Below are positions 44,898 to 53,411 of a stretch of 64,000 nt of DNA, piece after piece. The position numbers were made by a program, and so were the translations under genes. Below the pieces are notes generated by a model, which had not been told where the DNA came from, did no database searches, and worked only from the letters and a program-made list of their open reading frames with translations. This DNA comes from Psychrobacillus sp. FSL K6-4046 (GTDB lineage: Bacteria > Bacillota > Bacilli > Bacillales_A > Planococcaceae), in the NCBI RefSeq assembly GCF_038624605.1, contig NZ_CP152020.1:2969312-3033311 (forward strand), given 5' to 3'. The stretch's first letter is position 1; every line of letters starts with the position of its first letter.

Positions 44898-45695
44898 TTA
44901 AGCCTCTATCCCTCGTTTTCTTTTAACCTTTTGATCCTCACTAGAATACAAATAGCCTCGTTCATTAAAATTAAAGCTCTTATATTTATACTTACAATAT
45001 AAGATGACTAGCTGCTCGGGTAATATGAACATCATTACGAAAAATGCAAGGATTCCCCCAATAATGATAGCAATAGTGTTACTGTCATCGTAATTGGAGT
45101 TTTTGGAGATGTACTGAATTACAAATACTAGTCCAATTCCACCTACTATTGCGCCTGGAAGAAAGGACATAGATTCTAATTTACTTCTTTGTTCATCTTT
45201 TTTAGAGCCTTTTCGATAATGACCTTTCTTTAGCAAAATATAAAAACGGATAAACGTAACTATAAATATTAAAATTCCTATAGCCAAAATAATATAGGTG
45301 ATTTGCAATAAAGAGTCTTTATTCGTGTTTATGCCCCCATTTTCCATCCCTATTAAAAACAAGGATACAAGTAAAAAAGGAATGGATGACATATTTTGTG
45401 TAACAATAATTGAAATTAGATATTGTATTCTTCCGCTTCTGTTATAAACATAGGGAATGGAATAAAGCACACATAATCCAATTAAGACGGCAGTAAGCCA
45501 AAAATAAAAATTCATTATCTCTTCCTTATTTGGAAATGTGGTAACGTCCTTCACCATAAAATAGAGTAAAGCAAACATTAATGCTTGTATAAAAATACCT
45601 AGTATTAATGCAAATCCAAGACTTCCTGGACTCTGTCTGCCAGATTCTAACGGTCCTCTTAAAACTGCAAAATCTTCCTCCCTTAATCTACCCAT
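44898..45695 (-). CDS. six-TM membrane protein, putative T7SS toxin immunity paralog 2
   Basis: This 265-residue product has hydrophobic segments near 27-47, 64-83, 92-115, 128-154, 178-196 and 207-231. With paralog 1 it shares long near-identical stretches in the C-terminal third (GSKKDEQRSKLESMSFLPGA, then the MMFILPEQLVILYCKY block and SSEDQKVKRKRGIEA), pointing to recent duplication or gene conversion. The N-terminal half is more divergent, particularly in the extracytoplasmic loops, the pattern expected if those loops decide which toxin is recognised. Confidence 0.75.
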   Translation of the reverse strand: MGRLREEDFAVLRGPLESGRQSPGSLGFALILGIFIQALMFALLYFMVKDVTTFPNKEEIMNFYFWLTAVLIGLCVLYSIPYVYNRSGRIQYLISIIVTQNMSSIPFLLVSLFLIGMENGGINTNKDSLLQITYIILAIGILIFIVTFIRFYILLKKGHYRKGSKKDEQRSKLESMSFLPGAIVGGIGLVFVIQYISKNSNYDDSNTIAIIIGGILAFFVMMFILPEQLVILYCKYKYKSFNFNERGYLYSSEDQKVKRKRGIEA

Positions 45696-45724
45696 TATTT
45701 TAATGAGTCAACTCCATTCATTTA

Positions 45725-46519
45725 TTAAGCTTCTATCCCTCGTTTTCTTTTAACCTTTTGATCCTCACTGGAATACAAATAGCCTCGCTCATTAAAATTA
45801 AAACTCTTATATCTATACTTACAATATAAGATGACTAGTTGTTCTGGTAAAATGAACATCATCACAAAAAAGGTGAGGATGCCCCCTACAATGAGAATAG
45901 CAAAATTAGAATCATCGAAAGCTGAATTTTTAGCAAGATACTGTATAACAAATACTACTCCAACTCCACCTGCAATAGCACCTGGAAGAAATGACATAGA
46001 TTCTAATTTACTTCTTTGTTCATCCTTTTTAGAGCCCTTACGATATTGGCCTTTTTTAAGCAAAATATAAAAACGTATAAATGTGGAGATTAGAATAAAT
46101 AAACCTAGGGATAAAATAACATACGTAACCATTAACAAAGATTTTGTACTAGTTATTGCCCCCCCGTATGTAGACCCTAATAAAAACAGGGACAATAGTA
46201 AAAAAGGGAATGTAGACATATTATGCGTAACAAGGATACTCAGTAAATATTGGATTCTACTACTTTTTCTATATACTGCAGGTATGGAGTAAATAATAGA
46301 AAATACACTTAGAATTATAGTCAACCATAAATGAACACTTAAAATTTTCTCATGATTAGGGAATAAAGTCTCTCCCTTTGTCAAATATGAGAGGACTCCA
46401 TACAGTAGTGATTGTAAAAATATACTTATTATTAAAACAAAACTAATATTGCTTGGACTCTGTCTGCCCGATTCCAACGGTCCCCTCAATACTGAAAAAT
46501 CTTCTTCTACTAATCTCAT
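45725..46519 (-). CDS. six-TM membrane protein, putative T7SS toxin immunity paralog 1 (toxin-proximal)
   Basis: The 264-residue product is the first gene after the LXG toxin (18 bases downstream), the position normally held by the cognate immunity gene. It starts MRLVEEDFSVLRGPLESG and has the same six-segment layout, basic loop KKGQYRKGSKKDEQR and C-terminal tail as its three paralogs. Multi-TM immunity proteins are known for membrane-acting LXG toxins; in S. aureus the TspA toxin is followed by several copies of the DUF443 membrane protein. I cannot show homology to DUF443; the comparison is one of architecture. Confidence 0.75.
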   Translation of the reverse strand: MRLVEEDFSVLRGPLESGRQSPSNISFVLIISIFLQSLLYGVLSYLTKGETLFPNHEKILSVHLWLTIILSVFSIIYSIPAVYRKSSRIQYLLSILVTHNMSTFPFLLLSLFLLGSTYGGAITSTKSLLMVTYVILSLGLFILISTFIRFYILLKKGQYRKGSKKDEQRSKLESMSFLPGAIAGGVGVVFVIQYLAKNSAFDDSNFAILIVGGILTFFVMMFILPEQLVILYCKYRYKSFNFNERGYLYSSEDQKVKRKRGIEA

Positions 46520-46537
46520 CTTAAACCCACACTTTCT

Positions 46538-48103
46538 TTAGCGGAACCATCCTTTAATATGATCCATAGCAGATTTTCCGCCCTCTTTCTTACTAGTCAA
46601 TGCTATATTAGCAAGTATCCCTAAACCTACACCAATAGCAGTTCCAACACCTGGAATAGGAATCGCAACTGTGAAACCTACGGTAAATGCAGTCTGGACT
46701 GCTCCACCAACCGCAGTCTCTACAGCTGTGTCAACTGTTGCTCTGGCGGCTGCTTTCCCACCACTAAGCCCTTCACTTTTAGCTGTATTATAATTACTAA
46801 AATAATTGGCTGCTGCTCCTATTGGTCCTAATGCTTTGGTTACGCCTTTAAGTCCAGGTTGAGCCATTCCTTTAATGTCTACAATATCCTTAAAAGACTT
46901 TCCTATTCCTTTTGCTGTAGCGGTACCAACAGTTTTAGCTTTTTCAACGCTAGTAGCCTTGTCATTCCAATATGCAAGATTAGGATGTTTTTTTAATACC
47001 TCATCCCCGGTAGTTGACCACCCACTAGAATTTGGTTTTTGTGTGGCATACTTTAAATCCGTAGTATTATTTATTGCTTTTTCGTGATGTTTTTTACTCC
47101 ATTTTTTATCTCCCTTAGGAAGACCTTTGTTAAAGTCTCTAAGTGCTTCAGCATCAGGAACTACTTTTAAATGCTTCAATGCTTCACCGTTTGCCTGAAT
47201 CTTATGTGTATACTTTCCTGTTTTCGAGTCATATACACGTGAAGTTCTTAACACTCCTTTTTTACCGGCTTGATACATACCATAACTTGATACTAGACCA
47301 GTAGTAGCAGTATTAATACGTTTTAGGAGCCCTACTTCCTCTTTAATCTTATCCACATCACTTTTGGTATTAGCCACGTCATTTGGGTCACTGGACTGAT
47401 CCTTATCCTCTACATGTTCTAAGGATGGGTCTTGGGTATCTAGTTCGGTTTTAAGGGGGTGTTCCGCCGTATAGTCCTTCCATACATCCGCCTGGAAATC
47501 TATGTCTGATAGTCCATCATTCATCATGCCCTCAATGTCTAATAACCATTGTTCCATACTTAATAAATCCTTTTCAACAAAAAGGAGATTATTCGTTTGA
47601 GTCATATCAAATTCACATAAATCCGAAACCGTTAGATCTCTCTTTTTTCGAGAATCATTAACGCCTTGCTGTACTTCACTATCGTTTAAATGTGGGAGCG
47701 CAACAATATCAGATACCTGATCCATAATAGAATTAGACTCGTCTGTAAGTGATTCTGTAATTTTAGAAATGGCGGTTAGTCCCTCTTCCACTTCTCCCTC
47801 TAAAAATGTTTGCTTAATATAACCATTTGGATCTGGCTCTAACCCCTCTAAAGCTAGCTTCATCTGAGAAAGCCTTTCCTTAAATCCTGTTTGAAATATC
47901 GTAAAAAACTGAAGGAAAGGGATGTGACAATCGTTGTAAAATGCACGAATGGTATTTCCACCTTGACCCTTTAAATGATCCTCCATTGCGACGAGACCGC
48001 TGATTGTCTTTTGAATTTGCTGCATTTCCTGTTCTACCCGTGTGAGCATATCTGTGTTTCGCTGTATACCGTCTTGAAAAGGACGAACATCAAGGACTTT
48101 CAT
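46538..48103 (-). CDS. LXG-domain T7SS effector with hydrophobic glycine-rich C-terminus
   Basis: I choose ATG 48103 (GGAGGT 7 bases upstream); the 15 upstream codons are not coding. The 521-residue protein has an N-terminal helical LXG secretion domain (about 1-210) with the name-giving L-K-G at 44-46 followed by IRAFY, an acidic linker (about 215-255), then a variable C-terminal region. Its last 60 residues contain a hydrophobic stretch (about 462-502) rich in Gly/Ala (GGAVQTAF, IPGVGTAIGVGLGILANIA), close to glycine-zipper or pore-forming elements. No nuclease or NADase motif is visible. The cluster of multi-TM proteins downstream fits a membrane-targeting toxin. The mechanism is inferred. 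Confidence 0.85.
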   Translation of the reverse strand: MKVLDVRPFQDGIQRNTDMLTRVEQEMQQIQKTISGLVAMEDHLKGQGGNTIRAFYNDCHIPFLQFFTIFQTGFKERLSQMKLALEGLEPDPNGYIKQTFLEGEVEEGLTAISKITESLTDESNSIMDQVSDIVALPHLNDSEVQQGVNDSRKKRDLTVSDLCEFDMTQTNNLLFVEKDLLSMEQWLLDIEGMMNDGLSDIDFQADVWKDYTAEHPLKTELDTQDPSLEHVEDKDQSSDPNDVANTKSDVDKIKEEVGLLKRINTATTGLVSSYGMYQAGKKGVLRTSRVYDSKTGKYTHKIQANGEALKHLKVVPDAEALRDFNKGLPKGDKKWSKKHHEKAINNTTDLKYATQKPNSSGWSTTGDEVLKKHPNLAYWNDKATSVEKAKTVGTATAKGIGKSFKDIVDIKGMAQPGLKGVTKALGPIGAAANYFSNYNTAKSEGLSGGKAAARATVDTAVETAVGGAVQTAFTVGFTVAIPIPGVGTAIGVGLGILANIALTSKKEGGKSAMDHIKGWFR

Positions 48104-48168
48104 AAGGATACCTCCACTAATCAGTGTTATATTTTCTATCCAAAACATCGATAGTCATTACGCTTAGA

Positions 48169-48219
48169 TTTTAGTTGGTATGTTACAGGTGCCTGGCACC
48201 TGTAACATACCAACTAAAA
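48169..48219. repeat. REP-like palindrome, copy 6 (extended arms)
   Basis: This is a perfect 51-base palindrome: the core arm ATGTTACAGGTGCC is extended outward by TTTTAGTTGGT, so each arm is 25 bases around a central T. It lies inside the T7SS effector operon, between the second DUF5085-like gene and the LXG toxin start. No T run follows on the transcribed strand, so it is not a standard terminator, though the hairpin could still affect readthrough or mRNA stability. Confidence 0.92.
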
Positions 48220-48228
48220 AAATAATGA

Positions 48229-48678
48229 TTATAGTACACCTAGACTCATTTCTACGAAGCTTTTTTCGGAGTTATGCATTTGTTTCATTTGGACAAAAAT
48301 GGGTGTTTTTTGTGTTAGCTGCTTCTGCTCTGCATAGCCAAATAGCTCCCAGTATTTTTCCTGTGATTTTATGTCGAAGTCATGCATAATTCTAGTCATT
48401 AGCAGATTGTCTACAAGAAAATAGCTGCTAAACAAGACCGCCTCTTCCTCAGGCACAGAGAAGTATTTTTCTTCAATAGGCAGGAAGATTTGTGCAGTCA
48501 TTACCTCTGCGGTAGGGTCACTAATGATTGAGAAGAACATAGTTCCTGTAGGCGTGTAATTATACTTCTCTAAAATTTGGATAAAATCGGCAATAGCTAA
48601 GTCAATTTCTTCAGGGAGAAAATTATAAAGCTTAGAAGCTACATTCCGATAGGCAATTTGATGGTTCGCTACTATCAT
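48229..48678 (-). CDS. DUF5085-like protein, T7SS effector-associated (second copy)
   Basis: The 149-residue soluble protein resembles the effector-binding/GyrI-like fold seen in DUF5085 proteins of Bacillales T7SS effector loci (IADFIQILEKYNYTPTGTMFF, TAQIFLPIEEKYFSVPEEEA). Its ATG overlaps the stop of the preceding similar-sized protein by 4 bases, with GGGGG as ribosome binding site. It lies directly upstream of the LXG toxin and is likely to help fold, target or cap the toxin before export. The family name is from memory and the function is inferred. Confidence 0.6.
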   Translation of the reverse strand: MIVANHQIAYRNVASKLYNFLPEEIDLAIADFIQILEKYNYTPTGTMFFSIISDPTAEVMTAQIFLPIEEKYFSVPEEEAVLFSSYFLVDNLLMTRIMHDFDIKSQEKYWELFGYAEQKQLTQKTPIFVQMKQMHNSEKSFVEMSLGVL

Positions 48679-49133
48679 TTTTCAGCCCCCTGCCCTATTA
48701 CAGGTACATATAAATCAATAATAAATTCACCGTAAACATCTAACAGGACACAATAATAGTTATCTTCTAGCTCTATGTCATTTTCTATTGCATAGGATTT
48801 TACTTTGTCATAGGCTGCCGTGAAATCTACTTCCTGCTCTGCTTGTCTTAATAGCAGGGCCTTTTCAACCTCTAAGTGCTCGATAAATGAAAAATGAGCA
48901 TCTTCATTTAATACGACTGCTGTACTTATTGGTAAATAGTAATTAAATAAACCAGTTTCTGCATCGTTATCGTCCTCTTTATAGGAAAAAAAGATAGGCC
49001 CATTTTTGTACACTTCATTATTTAGCGTAAAGTTTTCCAACTCGAATATTCCTTCTTGCCAATTTTCTTTTTTATCTTTTACTTGAAAGGAAAGCACATT
49101 GTCAAATAGCAAAGAACATAATTCAATTCCCAT
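48675..49133 (-). CDS. DUF5085-like protein, T7SS effector-associated (first copy)
   Basis: This 152-residue acidic soluble protein has the same length and a similar alternating layout as the next gene (VEKALLLRQAEQEVDFTAAY, ENDIELEDNYYCVLLDVYGE, ending FIIDLYVPVI), so the two may be diverged duplicates acting as a heterodimer. It is the first gene of the effector transcription unit (this gene, its neighbour, LXG toxin, four membrane proteins). The ribosome binding site is weak (AGAGTGAT). Confidence 0.55.
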   Translation of the reverse strand: MGIELCSLLFDNVLSFQVKDKKENWQEGIFELENFTLNNEVYKNGPIFFSYKEDDNDAETGLFNYYLPISTAVVLNEDAHFSFIEHLEVEKALLLRQAEQEVDFTAAYDKVKSYAIENDIELEDNYYCVLLDVYGEFIIDLYVPVIGQGAEK

Positions 49134-49317
49134 GGATGATCACTCTTTCGTCTGATTATTTTAAAGCTTTCTCGAATTTCAAACGTATATTAAGATACTA
49201 AATCTCATATTTTTTCTGGAGGTACCGTAATAATGAAATTAACTAAAATATGTAAATGTATCAAAAGAAATGAAAAATAGACTTAGCATATTTAAAATTT
49301 CTAACCGCTCTTTTTCT

Positions 49318-49356
49318 AAAAAAGAGACACTCTTCTGCTTATAGAAGAGCCTCTCC
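49318..49356 (-). terminator. terminator separating the T7SS core operon from the effector operon
   Basis: On the minus strand the stem AGAGGCTCTTCT pairs imperfectly with AGAAGAGTGTCTCT around a 6-base loop and is followed by TTTTTTA. It comes 12 bases after the stop of the YwqI-like gene, so the effector genes probably have their own promoter in 49134-49317. Confidence 0.8.
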
Positions 49357-49367
49357 TATTGTCAATG

Positions 49368-49667
49368 TTAATTCGCTAGCATCTTGTGTCCACCTGACCC
49401 ATTTATACCAGTAGAAATTGTCTCATCGGTCTCTTTCATAAACTCAACCGAACTAGTAGTAGTAAGGATATTTTCACCTAATAGCTGTTGATATTTTATT
49501 AACAAAGTTTCTAGATTTACGGAGAGCTCATTTAACTTAGTAGCCACATCTAGCACATTTCCTTCAATTGGCGCCTCTTTTGTAGGATTTAACGCTTCAT
49601 TTGAGGCTGTCATTTGCTCTAATTGGTTCTCTACATCCGCATAAACAATTTTTATTTCCTCTGACAT
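49368..49667 (-). CDS. YwqI-like small helical protein (DUF5344 type), LXG partner
   Basis: I choose ATG 49667 (MSEEIKIVYADVENQL), 7-8 bases after GGGGGTG; an earlier ATG at 49673 is too close to it. The 99-residue product is a helical hairpin protein of WXG100-like size, resembling B. subtilis YwqI (EIKIVYADVENQLEQM, NLETLLIKYQQLL). In B. subtilis ywqH-ywqI precede the LXG toxin gene ywqJ. Such small partners bind the LXG domain and form the export signal with it. Here they sit in the core operon, separated from the toxin by a terminator. Confidence 0.7.
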   Translation of the reverse strand: MSEEIKIVYADVENQLEQMTASNEALNPTKEAPIEGNVLDVATKLNELSVNLETLLIKYQQLLGENILTTTSSVEFMKETDETISTGINGSGGHKMLAN

Positions 49668-49685
49668 ATACATACACCCCCGCTA

Positions 49686-50036
49686 TTATTTCATATTGTT
49701 AGCCGCTTCCTCAGCTAAAAGCCGATCAATAGTCGCTTGGATACTAACTATCTCTGCTTGAAGTTCAGCAATTTTTGCGGCAATTGCATCAAATACAGCA
49801 CTAAATTGAGTTCCTATAATCTCTAAATACGGTTGACGTATTCCCGATTCACGAATATCATCAAAGGCTGTCGCAAGCGTCCCATGCCAAGTAGTAGGAG
49901 TAAGCTCCGGTTCCTTACATTTAGGTTCATTGGACTGGAATTCTCCCTGCTTCCCTGTGAGAGAAGCTTGACACGCATTTAACCTAGCTATCTTCGCTTT
50001 AACTTCTGCTAGCTTCATATACCAATACATAATCAA
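49686..50036 (-). CDS. YwqH-like small helical protein (DUF5082 type), LXG partner
   Basis: The 116-residue product is a helical hairpin with a central W-x-G-like turn (W50-H-G in TPTTWHGTLATAFDDI), flanked by KLAEVKAKIARLN and KIAELQAEIVSIQATIDRLL. This matches DUF5082 proteins such as YwqH. The start is TTG after GGGAGGGTGA; ATG 50030 is an alternative. It follows essA and precedes the YwqI-like gene, so the two probably make a complex with an LXG effector. Confidence 0.72.
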   Translation of the reverse strand: MIMYWYMKLAEVKAKIARLNACQASLTGKQGEFQSNEPKCKEPELTPTTWHGTLATAFDDIRESGIRQPYLEIIGTQFSAVFDAIAAKIAELQAEIVSIQATIDRLLAEEAANNMK

Positions 50037-50584
50037 ATTAATTCACCCTCCCTTATACCCTTCTTCTTTTTTGGAGTACCGTTTGACGTTTGTGCGAGCT
50101 TTGGCAAAAATACTACAAAGAGAATAATAATCCCACTGGCTATCATCAATAGGAAAACAAGTGTAAGCAGGTTGCCATTTGAACTTCCTTCTTGCTGTTG
50201 CTGTGAGAAGTTCCCTTTTGTTCTTGTCTCTTTCTCCCCAGAAGTGAAAAGCTTTAATTCTAAGGAGCGTGCTGCCACCGTACTATTCTCACCTCTTTCA
50301 TCACTTAGGAAAAGGAAAGATGAGTCAGTACGATTAGGCAGCTTCTTCCTACCATCAAAATATATATCAAACTGCTTAATAGGAATCGTGTTTTTCATTT
50401 CTGTTTTCTTCACATCATGCAGATAATCCGTATTTTTCTTAAATTCAAGCTTTTCATATAACAAAGGCTCTAATTCATCGATTGTTTTATTTTCATCTGC
50501 TAGCACTACCCCACTTTTAGGAAAACAAAGTAGCGCTGTACAGAGGACAATTAAAATGATTTTATTAGCCTTCATACGCTTCAT
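50033..50584 (-). CDS. essA: type VII secretion protein EssA (YueC-like)
   Basis: This small T7SSb membrane component has 183 residues: an N-terminal hydrophobic segment or signal (about 6-27), a polar region of about 30-135 with IKQFDIYFDGRKKLPNR, a TM helix near 140-163 (NLLTLVFLLMIASGIIILF) and a basic tail. It overlaps the end of esaA by 20 bases. Size and position match EssA/YueC, which is needed for secretion in S. aureus and B. subtilis. The ribosome binding site is not obvious, suggesting translational coupling. Confidence 0.85.
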   Translation of the reverse strand: MKRMKANKIILIVLCTALLCFPKSGVVLADENKTIDELEPLLYEKLEFKKNTDYLHDVKKTEMKNTIPIKQFDIYFDGRKKLPNRTDSSFLFLSDERGENSTVAARSLELKLFTSGEKETRTKGNFSQQQQEGSSNGNLLTLVFLLMIASGIIILFVVFLPKLAQTSNGTPKKKKGIREGELI

Positions 50585-53411
50585 CTACTGTCGTAGCGTT
50601 TTGGCCATTGTTCTTGCTTACAAAATAGGATACTACTAGCATTATGATTGCTATAACGCCTGTAATGATTACTCCCATTATAAAGTTTGTTTCCGCCTCA
50701 TATTTTATTGAAAGATACACGTTTGATAAAATATCAGGTACGTTCACATCTGGCACCGCTAAAATCAGCAGTGGAATAATGTAAATACACATAAGTACTA
50801 TTCCAGCTAGCCAGCCGGCTGCCTGACCAAACTCTAATGCTGCTCGAACAATGGATGCACTTGCTAATAGTAATAGCACCGTAAATATCGTCCATTGAAT
50901 GGCACGATCGTCGTTTAAGATGTACATATTAATACTGTATAGGCTAATAATAATCCCAACTAAAAGAGATAAGATGATGGTCATTGCTATACGAAGTCCA
51001 ACTGCCCCATCCTTTAATTGATACGTAAAGTAACCTATTAGTAGACTACTAATCAGTAGGACGATAAATAAGATAACTGGTGGAACCTTTTGGCCCTCCT
51101 CTGAGACAGCAGCTGCTCCTTTTACTCCTAGTGGATTCACAAAATGGTTAAATGCATAACCATTTTCCTGTCCATCTACATAAGTGTTTGCTAGGAAGCT
51201 TTGTATGTCCCCATCAAAATCAGACATAGCATCCACGTTTGTCTCCCATTTGTTACTAAACTCATCAGATGTAGTTTTAATGTTATCTGCTTTTGCGTGT
51301 AATTCATTTGCGTAATTTACCAAGTTATTCTGACGGTCCGATAACGTATTCATCATTTGACTAAGAGAAACTAGCTGATTACTTACATTTTGTTGACTGG
51401 ATGCAACTTCTCCCTCACCTACTGTTTGCTGAGGTTCTGCACCTAACATAGTAGCTGGGTTTTGAATTTGCTGCAGCAATAAATTCGCCTGCTTATCAAT
51501 CGTATCTAAATCATTTAGTAACGATAAATGCTGCCCTTCCACTGTTTCTCTTTGACCGGACATAATAGCAGCAAAGGTTGTGCTTAAATCGGTCATTCCT
51601 AATTGAGTTTCCGGTATACTTTCTTCTACTGCAGTCCAGCCTTCTAATTCTAATTCATTAACATCTACCACATTTTTAAGTAAGGCTGTTAAAATTTCGT
51701 CTTCTAGCAGGGCATCCTTGTTGGTGCTTTCCCCTCCTTCATTCAACGTATATTCAAACTGCTCTAAAGTTGCATAATAGGACAATAAAGAGCTTAGCTC
51801 TGTATTGGTAACTCTTTTACTAAATAACTCTTGTAATCTAGTTTTCTGTTCGGCTGTTAGATTAGCATGAGTCAATAATGCTTCTTCTTTTTGACTAATC
51901 TCCAACCCTATCCTTACCGTATCAGCCGGGTAGGTGTCTATAATTTGCTGCACGGATTGATATTCCCTGTATACGGCCTGATAATCTGTTAAAAGACTTG
52001 TATATTCCTTAGCAGCAGTAGCATAATCATTTGTTCCTTCTTGATTGGAACTGCTCCACACGTTTTCTTTTTGAGAAATAAGCGCGGTGACATTTGTCAA
52101 TTCACCTTGTAGCTGATCCAAATCAGTTAACAATGTAGACTCTGGATCTGTTTCAGCTATTTTTGTTTTTAAAGACTGTAGAGCTGTAAGGATTTCATTA
52201 ACCTTTGTACGCTCCTCCTCTAAAGTAGGAAGAAGTGTCCCTGTTTTTGCTGCAGCCTTTTGTTCCATTTCTGTACCGATTGGAACTAGTTGCTGTGGAT
52301 CAGTTCCAACATCCATTATCCCTAGTACAGCAGTACCGTTCTTTCTTGCCTCAATTCCTTTTTCTAAGCTTGCAAGCACCGAGTAGTTATAGCGATCGAT
52401 TGCAGTTTTTTGAACGACAAGTAAGTCATTAAGCTGGCGATCTACCTCACTTTTTCGGAGCTCAGACAATGCATTGAACTTCTCCTGGTTGGCATCTATA
52501 ATATTGTTCACTTTGTAAATTTCATCATTTAACTTTTCGTTGCTATCTTCTAGCTGCTGGACGGTTTTATTGAAATGCTCTGCTTGAGAAGCGGCAGCAA
52601 CCTTTATCTTTGCAAGACTGTCATCTTGGACTTGTCTTAAAATTTCTTTTTGACTATCCTGGAACGTTTTATATTGCTGGACGTAGCTGATAAATCCAGT
52701 CATTTGGTTCCCGAAGGTTTCTGCATTTTCAATCCTTGCAGCGTGAGAATTATTAGCTGAACTCATTGTTGAAAGCAATCCAGCCATCTGTTCCTTTTGT
52801 CGTTTCATTTCTTCAGCAAGTGTTTCAGATTCCGGCTTATAGTAAGCTGACATCGTCGATAGAAACTCAGTTTCCTTACCTAATATATTCGCAAATTCCT
52901 TTTTAATATGATCCATTTCCTGTGCTACGTATGTCCAATAAAGAGTAGACACCTTTTCATTTACACGATTGGTAGCTGACTCGATCTCATGCAGCACTCT
53001 CTCTTTTCGTAGCCCAGCCTTTTGTGAATGCACCTTATAAGAGAATTCTGCTCTTTCCGGATTTTGCTGATCATAAGACATTACATTGGAAGAAAAGTTA
53101 GAAGGGATATAAACGATTGCCTCATACTGATTTGACTTCAACCCATTTTCAGCTGCCCCTCGGCCGACTACCTTCCATTCATATGGTGAATCGGTAGCTA
53201 GTATCGTCACTACCTCTACCCCCATGTCAATACTTTCCTGACCTTTTGTGATTCCCTGATCCTCATTGACAATAGCAATAACTCTTTTATTTGGATTGTC
53301 TAAATCTAATATGCTGACCCCCATCAGCTGGAAGAACAAAATAGGGAGAGCTAATATTAGAACAATCCCAGCAACTATTTTCCATAATCCCGTTCCCTTT
53401 AAATTTTTCAT
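50565..53411 (-). CDS. esaA: type VII secretion protein EsaA (YueB family)
   Basis: The 948-residue membrane protein has TM1 (about 10-32), a large extracellular region of about 33-765 that is mostly helical coiled coil (MKRQKEQMAGLLSTMSS and many EQ-rich heptads), and five C-terminal TM helices (about 775-935: VILFIVLLISSLLIGYFTY, AMTIILSLLVGIIISLY, ending near FIMGVIITGVIAIIMLVV). EsaA/YueB dimers form an external arm of T7SSb; YueB is also the receptor of phage SPP1 in B. subtilis. The start overlaps the stop of essC by 4 bases. Confidence 0.93.
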   Translation of the reverse strand: MKNLKGTGLWKIVAGIVLILALPILFFQLMGVSILDLDNPNKRVIAIVNEDQGITKGQESIDMGVEVVTILATDSPYEWKVVGRGAAENGLKSNQYEAIVYIPSNFSSNVMSYDQQNPERAEFSYKVHSQKAGLRKERVLHEIESATNRVNEKVSTLYWTYVAQEMDHIKKEFANILGKETEFLSTMSAYYKPESETLAEEMKRQKEQMAGLLSTMSSANNSHAARIENAETFGNQMTGFISYVQQYKTFQDSQKEILRQVQDDSLAKIKVAAASQAEHFNKTVQQLEDSNEKLNDEIYKVNNIIDANQEKFNALSELRKSEVDRQLNDLLVVQKTAIDRYNYSVLASLEKGIEARKNGTAVLGIMDVGTDPQQLVPIGTEMEQKAAAKTGTLLPTLEEERTKVNEILTALQSLKTKIAETDPESTLLTDLDQLQGELTNVTALISQKENVWSSSNQEGTNDYATAAKEYTSLLTDYQAVYREYQSVQQIIDTYPADTVRIGLEISQKEEALLTHANLTAEQKTRLQELFSKRVTNTELSSLLSYYATLEQFEYTLNEGGESTNKDALLEDEILTALLKNVVDVNELELEGWTAVEESIPETQLGMTDLSTTFAAIMSGQRETVEGQHLSLLNDLDTIDKQANLLLQQIQNPATMLGAEPQQTVGEGEVASSQQNVSNQLVSLSQMMNTLSDRQNNLVNYANELHAKADNIKTTSDEFSNKWETNVDAMSDFDGDIQSFLANTYVDGQENGYAFNHFVNPLGVKGAAAVSEEGQKVPPVILFIVLLISSLLIGYFTYQLKDGAVGLRIAMTIILSLLVGIIISLYSINMYILNDDRAIQWTIFTVLLLLASASIVRAALEFGQAAGWLAGIVLMCIYIIPLLILAVPDVNVPDILSNVYLSIKYEAETNFIMGVIITGVIAIIMLVVSYFVSKNNGQNATTVDEAYEG

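Noticed and set aside
48169-48219. Palindrome copy 6 as a normal Rho-independent terminator
   Set aside because: No T run follows on the minus strand, which is the transcribed direction here, and the same core occurs at six other loci, so a repeat family explains it better.
49215-49281. A 15-codon plus-strand frame (MKLTKICKCIKRNEK) with a GGAGGT site between two T7SS genes
   Set aside because: The translation signal is good but the frame is tiny, antisense to the operon direction and likely fortuitous.
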